Below are positions 20,254-27,716 of a stretch of 64,000 bases of DNA, piece by piece. The notes under the pieces were generated by a model. It had not been told where the DNA came from. It worked only from the letters and a program-made list of their open reading frames with translations, and searched no databases. Source of the DNA: Herminiimonas sp. (GTDB lineage Bacteria; Pseudomonadota; Gammaproteobacteria; Burkholderiales; Burkholderiaceae); the NCBI RefSeq assembly GCF_030655415.1, contig NZ_JAURVN010000017.1, forward strand, positions 21,154-85,153. The letters run 5' to 3'. How positions within the stretch are numbered: position 1 is the first letter of the stretch; every line of letters starts with the position of its first letter. A program made the translations under genes and the position numbers.

Positions 20254-21813
20254 ATGTCGATATCGTTCCCGTCGCATCTACATCGCAGCCGACAAGGTAC
20301 GCTGCAATTTAGAATCACTATACCGCTCGACCTGCGGCAGCACTTCTGTACCAAAGAGATATACATTGGACTTGGCACTGCGAGTGTTCGCCTAGCAAGT
20401 CGAGAAGCCCAATCTCTTTCTGCTACGTTCTGGCGAGTGTTTGAAGTCCTTCGAGCTAACCCGCTCTGCCCTACGATCGGTTCCATGTACTCAAAAGATA
20501 TTACAACCAAACTTATTGCCGACATGCGTGCCACAGAAGCTAGGCATGAGCGAGCCATCCATCTTGATGAACTTAATACCGAGCTGGCAGAGAGCCGCAG
20601 TAAAAATCGACAAGATAAAGCAACGCACGAACGGGAAATTCAGCTCATGAAGTCGATGGTGATAGAAAAAAGCCTGAAACCAAAAAGTGACCTGAAATTA
20701 TCCAGCTTCATTAAACCTTACTTCGATGGTATGCCTGCAGAGAGCCGCCCAAACGCGAAGACACTCGAATCCTATAACGCAGCGATCAATACGTTTATTA
20801 AGATCGTAGGTGACAAGCTGGTTGATGACTTAAGCATTGCCGATCAAAATCGTTTTGAGGATGTGATCTTTCGCCTCCCGTCGAACAGCACGAAAATTCA
20901 ATCATCAAAACATCTCGGAATTGACGAGATGATTGCACTTCGGCTGAAATCCATTAGTATTCAAAGCGCTAAAAATATAGCGCGTCGTACCAATTCATTT
21001 CTGTCTTGGACGTTTCGTAGATTAGAGTCAAAACCGCCATTTGTACTCTTGGAAACAACCAAGATTACCAAGCGCAAGAAAGCCAAGAAAGTGCGGCGCC
21101 CTTTCACTGATCTTGAACTCGCCAAGGTCTTCGATCCTCAAACATTTGCATCAAGTAATCAGCCAAGCCCGTACATGTTTTGGCTTCCCTTGATAGCTTT
21201 ACATTCGGGAATGAGAATTAACGAAATTGCACAGTTTTCAATTTCGGATCTTGTTGTCATTTCAGGCATTGATTGTTTTAATGTGACAGACGAGCCAGAT
21301 ATTGAAGATTACGATGATTGTTTGGTAGAGAAGCATCTCAAAACTGAAGCAGCAAAACGCCTCGTACCAGTTCATCCGAAACTTCTCGAATTAGGACTAC
21401 TTGAATATGCAAAAGCATTGAAGGATGCGAAGTTCGTTAGACTTTTCCCAGATCTTGTAGGTGGCCGCGACGGACCTGGGCAGCCAGCATCGAAACAATT
21501 TGCTCGATATTGTGACCGTATCAAGCTCACAGATAGGCAACTAGTATTCCACAGCTTTCGGCATGGTGTAATCGGACGTATGCGGGCCGCCAGACAGCCT
21601 AAGGAGCTACGAAAGCTTGTTGTCGGTCACAGTGCCATTGAAGACACCCATGACGCGTATGGTGACATGGACACGGACTACACGGCACTTGACAGGCGAG
21701 ATGCCATTCATTCAATCAGCTATGAAGGTGTAATTGACTATGCCGGATTGCAGTCCATTTCACCGAAACTTGGAGATCTGAAAAAAGCTTTAAGAAGACA
21801 GCAAACACGGTGA
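20254..21813 (+). CDS. Tyrosine site-specific integrase
   Basis: A 519-residue phage-type integrase that would catalyse recombination between the ssrA end and the island att site. Catalytic residues are visible: Arg321 in SGMRINEIAQ, Lys in KHLKTEAAKRLVPVH, His433/Arg436 in HSFRHG, Gly-His458-459 and the nucleophile Tyr469 in HDAYGD. An N-terminal beta-rich arm-binding region (RQGTLQFRITIPLDLRQHF) is followed by a core-binding SAM-like domain at about 140-270. It is longer than lambda Int (356) and of the type found in ssrA and tRNA islands. The ATG has a weak AAAAG upstream. All catalytic residues are intact, so it is probably active. Confidence 0.93.
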   Translation: MSISFPSHLHRSRQGTLQFRITIPLDLRQHFCTKEIYIGLGTASVRLASREAQSLSATFWRVFEVLRANPLCPTIGSMYSKDITTKLIADMRATEARHERAIHLDELNTELAESRSKNRQDKATHEREIQLMKSMVIEKSLKPKSDLKLSSFIKPYFDGMPAESRPNAKTLESYNAAINTFIKIVGDKLVDDLSIADQNRFEDVIFRLPSNSTKIQSSKHLGIDEMIALRLKSISIQSAKNIARRTNSFLSWTFRRLESKPPFVLLETTKITKRKKAKKVRRPFTDLELAKVFDPQTFASSNQPSPYMFWLPLIALHSGMRINEIAQFSISDLVVISGIDCFNVTDEPDIEDYDDCLVEKHLKTEAAKRLVPVHPKLLELGLLEYAKALKDAKFVRLFPDLVGGRDGPGQPASKQFARYCDRIKLTDRQLVFHSFRHGVIGRMRAARQPKELRKLVVGHSAIEDTHDAYGDMDTDYTALDRRDAIHSISYEGVIDYAGLQSISPKLGDLKKALRRQQTR

Positions 21814-21911
21814 ACTGCAATGTTGATTCAGTGAATTAGGTACCAGATCCAGCACAATCCACAATGCAATAACGATTTGACCATCGTCAGCACTTACCAT
21901 GACAGTCCCCT

Positions 21912-23216
21912 ATGCCAAAACGCAAATACTTAGAGACGATTTTCAGCAATTTCGGAAGCTATGAGTCGCCCAACGGTGTTTTTAACCAAGCCGACCTGAA
22001 TAACTCACCGTTGATACGTGCGCGTATAAGTCTGAGGACTGGCCAGGTTCATGGCATTAAACGGGAGGCCATCAATGCATTGTACGGTCTTACTCATGCG
22101 ATCTACACGGGGACGGATCGGTACCGACGGGGCAGTACCTTCAAAGAAATATCCGATGCCGTTTTCGATACTCTAATGGAGTTCTTTGATCAGGCTCCCG
22201 CCAAAGTTGATGCCGATACCATTGCTACAATCGATCGAAAAATTGAAGCATGGTTTTGCGCAAAGGCGACGAGTACGTACTTATATATACCTTGCGACAT
22301 CAATCCCTATCCTGCCAAGTCGTTCACAATTGGGGCGATTCGTTTCACCTTCCTGACCGAGTTCATCCCAATTACTGAAAAATCCGTTCCTAATTCGTTT
22401 GTGTTCGAGCAGATGTATGAGGCAATGAGACAACACGGCACGCTCTGGATGGCCGAAATAGAAGTACATGATTGCTTACCGAATAGAGCAGCGGAAATTG
22501 GCGATTTAGCGGTGGACCTCGCGCTCGTCGCACTGCAATTGATCGTACCGCTTAAATATTCGGAACGCATTGCTCGTTTGCATGCCAGAAGGGTTCCGCA
22601 ATTAAAAAACTCAGTATCCATATCAAATGGGCATGTTTCTGCCGATGGGACCAACCAGCAACCTGGACACGGATTTGACGGCTCAGTACTTGAGAAAATA
22701 ATCTCGCAAGAGAGTCATGTGCTTGCTTCAGTTGGCAAGCGAATCAATGCATTCCTAAACGGGCATGGGTCTCTTCCAAGACTAAATCAGAGCTGGAATG
22801 ATGCCGCCTATTGGTTTCATGAAGGGATTGCAGAACCTCTAGATACGATTGCGGTACCAAAACTCGAAACCGCGATCGAAGTGTTGCTGTGCGCGGTTAG
22901 CTCTAAAGGTAGTGAGGTTCGTATCATCCAGGCAATTAAGACTTTCTATGGCCTAGAATCCGATCAAACGTTAAGTCCCGACTCCATTATCACTGTTAAG
23001 GAATTTGCAAAAGGCTTGGTCAGAGACCGCTCACGTCTTCTGCATGGAACTTGGTCTACCCTGACTACTGACATGCGTAGCAGTCGCTCAAGCCTCACCG
23101 TACTTGCACACGAGTTGCTGATTCAATTCAGCATGGAACTCGATGAGTATGAAGCCGCAGGCACAATGATTGACGATATTGATCCCTTCTTAACTTGGAT
23201 AGAGGCGCGAAGGTAA
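21912..23216 (+). CDS. HEPN-motif (ApeA-like) protein, candidate anti-phage RNase
   Basis: A 434-residue protein of no assigned family that I can be sure of. Near the C-terminus, RDRSRLLHG at residues 371-379 gives R373-x4-H378, the catalytic motif of HEPN ribonucleases, in a helical context closely like the RSxIVHG motif of ApeA-type HEPN domains. The first 250 residues look mixed alpha/beta and carry no motif I recognise; they may be a sensor domain. It has no membrane segment. It lies 98 bases after the integrase on the same strand and converges on the next gene. HEPN proteins of defence islands typically stop growth by cutting RNA on phage infection; that role is inference here. Confidence 0.6.
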   Translation: MPKRKYLETIFSNFGSYESPNGVFNQADLNNSPLIRARISLRTGQVHGIKREAINALYGLTHAIYTGTDRYRRGSTFKEISDAVFDTLMEFFDQAPAKVDADTIATIDRKIEAWFCAKATSTYLYIPCDINPYPAKSFTIGAIRFTFLTEFIPITEKSVPNSFVFEQMYEAMRQHGTLWMAEIEVHDCLPNRAAEIGDLAVDLALVALQLIVPLKYSERIARLHARRVPQLKNSVSISNGHVSADGTNQQPGHGFDGSVLEKIISQESHVLASVGKRINAFLNGHGSLPRLNQSWNDAAYWFHEGIAEPLDTIAVPKLETAIEVLLCAVSSKGSEVRIIQAIKTFYGLESDQTLSPDSIITVKEFAKGLVRDRSRLLHGTWSTLTTDMRSSRSSLTVLAHELLIQFSMELDEYEAAGTMIDDIDPFLTWIEARR

Positions 23217-23238
23217 ACAAATAACCAGTTGCTCGGAG

Positions 23239-24828
23239 TTACTTTTTGCGGTTTTTGCGTTTTGACGCTTTCTGCATCTTCTTGAGCCGATTTGCAGTCT
23301 TCTTTTTATCTACTACTCGCGATTGTGTAGATTTCGTTGGAATTTCGTTGATGCGTTCAAGCGCAATCCGTTGGTCTGCTTGAGGAAATTCATCCTGACG
23401 ATAACGCCAAACCTCCATTGCGTCACCCCACAAGCCAAATTCTCGCCGCTTAGACTCAAGCTCCGCCATCTCTTCAATAGTCCAGGTTTTCTGCATCAAG
23501 ATAAACATGTCCTCGGAACCGCCCCGATAATCTTTGTGTATGTTGTCAAAAGCTATTCCGACAAACGTTGTTCCCAAAGGCGCAATCAGCTTTGCTGTTT
23601 TCACATAGGCATGCAAGACAGCTAAACGGTATTGTCGGTAATCATCGTAGGTATCATCAGCGCGTTTTGGCACGACAAGAAATACATATACAGTCTCTTC
23701 CGGCACATTTCCGGGGCATAAGCGACTTCGGCGCTCTCCAGGCGCGGCGTTTCGTAGCGCACCAATAAACACCTCAGCCAATTGGCGTCGACGGAAACGC
23801 GTTTCAGCAGCCATGAGGCGCAGTCCCTGCTCCGTTTCGACAGCAGTTTGATTGACATACTGGCTTTGTAAGCTAGGATCGCCATACTCTAGAAACCTAT
23901 CAACAAGCTTGTCCCATTCATAGCTGATTAAGTCTGCTTGTTTTTTACGGATGTATTCTGGCTTGTCTTTTAAGGATTGGTAGATACCCGTATCAAGGAG
24001 TACGGTATCCGGTTGCCCTTCGCCGTCAGGTATATTGAAAAACACGTGTTCGGATTCGTCTGAGTTCATGGTTCCTAGATACAGCGCTAGCAAATCCTCT
24101 TCACCACAGGCCGATACTAATGTTCCTCGCCGTCCCAATAGGGCTTCTCGTTTGTTGAGATAGTCAAGTAGATCGGCAGCGGTATCAAGCTCACTAAGCA
24201 ATAGTTCAACTGATACTTCGTCTAGGACATGTACGAAGTGTTTACTTGGTTCAGGCAATCCAACGGCAAATGGGTTACGCAGATGCGCATCGCCTTCAAT
24301 GGAGCTATCCAAAGCTAATGAACCTAAACCGCCGTTAAAAGCGAGTGCAGGCTCGCGACTGCCTCGAGTAACAGCTACTAGATGAATTCTTACTGGGACA
24401 TCGGTTGGCACGGTTACAGGTAACGGGCGCGTACACTTCGCATCCAAAAACGTCCGATTTGGGAATCGCTGCAACCACGATCTTGCACCGTGTAGCTGCT
24501 GACAAGATTCTAAAATCGCTCGCTTATACCAACGACCCCATGCTACAGATAGATCTTTGTTGGTCTGGAAGGTAACGTGTTTGTCCGAAAAAACGATGAT
24601 ATCGCTGCCGAAAATCACGAGCGCATCGCACAATTCTCTTGTGCTGGCTTTGCCGTTCTTGAACCCTTCATCGGTGAAGACATTAGGTTGCGACCAAAGC
24701 CGCAAGAATGACTTCTTGCATAGCGAAGTGAGGATCCGCTCGGAGTCGTTTAGCCCGTCAGAATCTGCAAGATCGAATAGACGCCGGATATCTTCAACCG
24801 GCGGAATGGATTCATTGTTAGTAGCCAT
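23239..24828 (-). CDS. Unassigned 529-residue island protein with basic tail
   Basis: The start is the ATG at 24828; an in-frame TTG one codon upstream is less likely. I do not recognise a named function. Visible features: an N-terminal segment ELCDALVIFGSDIIVFSDK (about residues 66-84) that resembles the beta-hairpin core of PD-(D/E)xK nucleases but has Ser where Glu is expected; DTAADLLDYLNKRE and CGEEDLLALYL in the middle; a C-terminal half rich in charged helices; and a last 30 residues extremely rich in Lys/Arg, suggesting nucleic-acid binding. It is convergent with the HEPN gene (22 bases between stops). It may be a nuclease effector; unproven. Confidence 0.6.
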   Translation of the reverse strand: MATNNESIPPVEDIRRLFDLADSDGLNDSERILTSLCKKSFLRLWSQPNVFTDEGFKNGKASTRELCDALVIFGSDIIVFSDKHVTFQTNKDLSVAWGRWYKRAILESCQQLHGARSWLQRFPNRTFLDAKCTRPLPVTVPTDVPVRIHLVAVTRGSREPALAFNGGLGSLALDSSIEGDAHLRNPFAVGLPEPSKHFVHVLDEVSVELLLSELDTAADLLDYLNKREALLGRRGTLVSACGEEDLLALYLGTMNSDESEHVFFNIPDGEGQPDTVLLDTGIYQSLKDKPEYIRKKQADLISYEWDKLVDRFLEYGDPSLQSQYVNQTAVETEQGLRLMAAETRFRRRQLAEVFIGALRNAAPGERRSRLCPGNVPEETVYVFLVVPKRADDTYDDYRQYRLAVLHAYVKTAKLIAPLGTTFVGIAFDNIHKDYRGGSEDMFILMQKTWTIEEMAELESKRREFGLWGDAMEVWRYRQDEFPQADQRIALERINEIPTKSTQSRVVDKKKTANRLKKMQKASKRKNRKK

Positions 24829-24895
24829 CAAGCAGTATTGATCCCTTGAAGAAACGTGTATTTCTAAGCTTGTGGATCTTAACTCACCAATTCCA

Positions 24896-25576
24896 TTAGA
24901 TTGCCAAGCGAGCTACCAATCGTTGCAATTGGATCAATGTCCAAGTCCGACCCGTTGCAGTGCCGATGCGTAGATCGTTCAATTCTGCAACCATTTGACG
25001 TTGCGTGAGTAGTCGCAGTCTAAAGCCATCGATCTGACCCCGCATTCTTTCTGCGAAGAGGTTGGCGTCTTCTATTCTTCTATCAAGGCATGGCTTGAGG
25101 TTCGCATGACCTGCGGCTCCTAGAATCACACCGCGTGCCTTTGCTGCCGCTAGTGCGGCCTTCGTTCGGCTTCCAATCCGACGGCCTTCAAACTCAGCAA
25201 AGTTTGCCATGCCAATTAGAAGCATTCTGCCCTCGTCGGTTTTTGGATCGATGTCTGCAAACTCGGCAAACCTAATCGATACACCAGAATCGTCTAGCGT
25301 TTCTAAGAAGAACCTTACATCTCTCGCCAGACGGTCGAGTTTGGCAATCACCAGCGTGCAACCCTCCCTTTTGCATTGCGCGATCGCGGCTAGAAGCTGC
25401 GGCCTGCTTTTTGCTGCACTTCGACCCGATTCTATTTCAACGTATTCATTTACCTTGATCCATTCGTCATAGCACGTGAATTGGTCAACTGCGGTTTGTT
25501 GCGCTTCTAACCCAAGTCCTGACATGCCCTGCTTCTGTGTAGAGACCCTGAAGTAACCGATGTATCTTTTCCCCAT
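24896..25576 (-). CDS. Serine recombinase (resolvase/invertase family)
   Basis: About 226 residues starting at ATG 25576, chosen because GGGG lies seven bases upstream. The catalytic Ser12 is in GYFRVSTQKQ; GLGLEAQQ, LVIAKLDRLARDV and the FAEFEGRRIGSRTKAAL long helix are the resolvase domain. The C-terminal part (about 180-226) contains a degenerate helix-turn-helix (LTQRQMVAELNDL). It may be a second mobility function nested in the island or a DNA inverter. Inverted repeats in the following upstream gap are possible binding sites. It lies 67 bases downstream of the next gene's start on the other side, same strand. Confidence 0.88.
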   Translation of the reverse strand: MGKRYIGYFRVSTQKQGMSGLGLEAQQTAVDQFTCYDEWIKVNEYVEIESGRSAAKSRPQLLAAIAQCKREGCTLVIAKLDRLARDVRFFLETLDDSGVSIRFAEFADIDPKTDEGRMLLIGMANFAEFEGRRIGSRTKAALAAAKARGVILGAAGHANLKPCLDRRIEDANLFAERMRGQIDGFRLRLLTQRQMVAELNDLRIGTATGRTWTLIQLQRLVARLAI

Positions 25577-25838
25577 TTTCATCCCCTGACTACATGACAA
25601 ATCGATCGTTTAATGTGTAGTCAGGTTAACACGCCAAGCTAACAATGCCGGATGTTAGAAAACATATCCTCAACCCTTATATGCAGCGGTTTACCAATCG
25701 TGTATGCTCAGCGGTTGTACATCGCGTTTTATCGGCACCCTAACGTTCGGGCGCGATGAGTTCGGAAATAGAAGGCTACGGCATATTTCAAGCGGTGGAG
25801 TTGGCTCGCAAGAGGCTTCGCAGACCGTGCCGGTGACA

Positions 25839-25873
25839 TGCATCAACGCCCCTGACCTCGATCAGTTGATGCA
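25839..25873. repeat. Inverted repeat upstream of serine recombinase
   Basis: Perfect 9-bp arms (25839-25847 and 25865-25873), with a further CTGA/TCAG inner pair. A possible recombinase or regulator site. Confidence 0.5.
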
Positions 25874-25947
25874 CTACAGATAACTGCGATCGAGATTGAG
25901 TTTATAAAAAACTATACCCATGTCCTATGGGGTAGCTCAGGTAACCA

Positions 25948-25975
25948 CCTAACCCCCAATCGTATTGGGGTTAGG
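25948..25975. repeat. C/G-rich hairpin
   Basis: CCCCAAT-CGT-ATTGGGG core extended by CCTAA/TTAGG with one bulged C. It could act as a terminator-like or single-strand structure. Confidence 0.6.
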
Positions 25976-26033
25976 GGGAGTTTGCCCAGAACTGCCCCAT
26001 GTACCGAAACCCCATTAAAAGCTTCTTAACAGC

Positions 26034-26054
26034 TTCAAATTCTTCGAATTTGAA
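26034..26054. repeat. Perfect 9-bp inverted repeat
   Basis: TTCAAATTC, three-base loop, GAATTTGAA. It lies 130 bases past the stop of the minus-strand lipoprotein gene. Confidence 0.6.
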
Positions 26055-26183
26055 CCGGTTCTTTCTTTTGTTTGCCTTAGCTACGCTCGAAGCTATCCAA
26101 CACAATCACTTGTTCGTTCCGTACTCTTTAGAGTTACGCAAAAATTTGCCCGCTCGGTGAAGACCACACCCAGCATAAATCGT

Positions 26184-26714
26184 TTAGTCACAGTCCACAG
26201 CTCTGCCTGCATCGGTAATGCTTGTCCGGCATGTGTGAGTGGTTCCGTCCTTCATAACGTAAGTGTCGTATCTATTCCCAACACCAGGCACCGAACGAAT
26301 GTGCCGTACCGCTTTCTTTTCGTATTCAGTTGACCCAGCCCGCTGAGTAGCGTCGAACGCTGCATTTGCCGCTTCCGCTTCCGCACGAAGCTCGCTCGGC
26401 TCTTTTGTTCGAATGGTGTGCCTCACTATATTGAGTCTACTTTTCATCGCGTAGCAGGTATAGCCACTGCCGGCGGGCGTTGTTTGGGCAACGAGTAATG
26501 CATCCGCTGCATCGAGATAATCTGCCTTCGAGTTTGCTTTCCAAGGATCGCCGCCGTTAAGGTTGCATTCTTTGCACCCAAAGTGCGTAAACGATTCCAA
26601 CCGACTAACGCACTCAGCTTTCTCTTTGTCATATTTCGCTTGTTGTTCCTTACTGGTACATCCTGTAATCAGACAGAGCAAAAATAGCGGTGTCAGAAAA
26701 GCGAGTTTCTTCAT
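26184..26714 (-). CDS. Small lipoprotein, unknown function
   Basis: A 176-residue protein with a lipoprotein signal peptide: MKKLAFLTPLFLLCLITGC, lipobox LITG-Cys19. The mature part has four further cysteines (two in CKEC) and a helical Glu/Ala-rich stretch at about 105-125, and ends in a Thr/Cys segment HTCRTSITDAGRAVDCD. No family recognised. The cysteines suggest a disulfide-stabilised periplasmic or outer-membrane-anchored protein. It stands alone on the minus strand between two mobile-type genes. It might block phage entry like phage-encoded exclusion lipoproteins, but nothing in the sequence shows this. Confidence 0.7.
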   Translation of the reverse strand: MKKLAFLTPLFLLCLITGCTSKEQQAKYDKEKAECVSRLESFTHFGCKECNLNGGDPWKANSKADYLDAADALLVAQTTPAGSGYTCYAMKSRLNIVRHTIRTKEPSELRAEAEAANAAFDATQRAGSTEYEKKAVRHIRSVPGVGNRYDTYVMKDGTTHTCRTSITDAGRAVDCD

Positions 26715-26776
26715 CGGTAGCAGTCATGGAGTGGATTATGGATAGCGTCTAAAAGCGCCTCCTAAAATCGATGTCT

Positions 26777-26800
26777 CGATTAGAGAGGTAACGATTAGAG
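26777..26800 (+). promoter_or_regulatory. Direct repeats before XRE gene, candidate operator
   Basis: CGATTAGAG occurs at 26777-26785 and again at 26792-26800, 15 bp apart start to start, 39 bases before the XRE start. The spacing of about one and a half helix turns suits a repressor or controller operator. Confidence 0.45.
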
Positions 26801-26838
26801 CGTGGCCATGCAGTGTACATTAGCCCACATTCTCGGGG

Positions 26839-27069
26839 GTGAATACTCCACTTCGAAAACAGTTTGGCTCTACGGTGAAAGCTATGAGACTTGACACTGG
26901 GATGTCCCAGGAAGCCTTTGCTGACCGTTGCGGGTTTGCGCGCAGCTACATGAGCCGACTAGAACGCGGTAATGCGAACCCGTCGCTAGACGCTATTGAG
27001 AAGCTTGCGACAGCGTTTGAAGTGGACGTTTCGGAGTTGTTCACGATCCAGGTAAAGTCTGCAAAGTGA
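26839..27069 (+). CDS. XRE-family regulator, candidate controller of the R-M gene
   Basis: A 76-residue protein that is almost all one HTH_3 domain: VKAMRLDTGMSQEAFADRCGFARSYMSRLERG (residues 14-45), then PSLDAIEKLATAFEVDVSELF. The start is a GTG preceded directly by a G run. Size and shape match C proteins that time expression of restriction-modification genes, and the next gene on the same strand is a restriction-modification enzyme. The gap of about 650 bases is larger than usual for such pairs. Repeats just upstream may be its operator. Confidence 0.8.
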   Translation: MNTPLRKQFGSTVKAMRLDTGMSQEAFADRCGFARSYMSRLERGNANPSLDAIEKLATAFEVDVSELFTIQVKSAK

Positions 27070-27716
27070 TAAAGCGTGCATAAGAAACGCTCAAGGAATT
27101 CGCCCGTTTTTTGTCTTATACATTGGATAGTCTTAGATATATAAGAGTCGACGCGGAAGGGATGCCTTCATCATTCCGGGGAAAATCTGAACTGTCCTTA
27201 TACATCGTCTAATTCAGTTTCACCGCGGTCCAGTTTCCATTACACAGAACTTATTGTGGGCTGACAGAGGCTGTGTCGACGTATGCAACGACTGCCGCAG
27301 AAGCCTTGCGTGGACAAGGGAAATGTCTGCAAGATGGTTGAGTATGCGGATCAACCTTGCTACCAAGTAGCATCTCAAAGTTGCCACTTCATCGCAAACA
27401 TGCAGATGTTAAATGTCTGCCTTTCGACCCAAAGCGGACGTTTGTCATGCAATGCTACAGCCCTTCTGCTGCATTTTCATCATTGACACATGCCCAACAT
27501 AGCAACAAGCGTTCGATCGTTTACTACAGCGCGTTTAAATCGATCCGTCGCACGCATGCCTTGGTTAAGCTCTCGACGCAATCTAGCCACTATTATTTAT
27601 TGATTGGCAATGAGTAGTCATTGATAATACGTAAAACCCAGTTCGGCTGCCTAATCAGTTCAGTTCAGTTCTGATCAGTTGCGTTGCTGACGTACGATGA
27701 ATCGAAAGAAGTACAC
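27070..27716. other. Long leader between XRE gene and R-M gene
   Basis: No gene is supported. It holds GTCTTA repeats at 27113 and 27130 with TCTTATA/TATAAGA inverted arms (27114-27120, 27140-27146), two copies of AAATGTCTGC (27321 and 27411), a hairpin at 27411-27443, and three adjacent CAGTT units near 27655-27671. A promoter for the R-M gene is expected here. Confidence 0.5.
27411..27443. repeat. REP-like hairpin (AATGTCTGC...GCGGACGTT)
   Basis: The arms AATGTCTGC and GCGGACGTT pair fully if G-U pairs are allowed, around a TTTCGACCCAAA core. It resembles a dispersed intergenic element I know from proteobacterial genomes. A single copy in this window. Confidence 0.5.

Larger units (their letters stand above)
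25577..26183. other. Intergenic region with several inverted repeats
   Basis: Six hundred bases without a convincing gene, upstream of the serine recombinase. It holds three inverted repeats, listed separately (25839-25873, 25948-25975, 26034-26054), a density not seen in the other gaps of the window. Confidence 0.6.

Noticed and set aside
27283..27617. Two short overlapping frames before the R-M gene
   Set aside because: No ribosome site, Ser/His/Cys-rich unstructured sequence, and they overlap the hairpin repeat.
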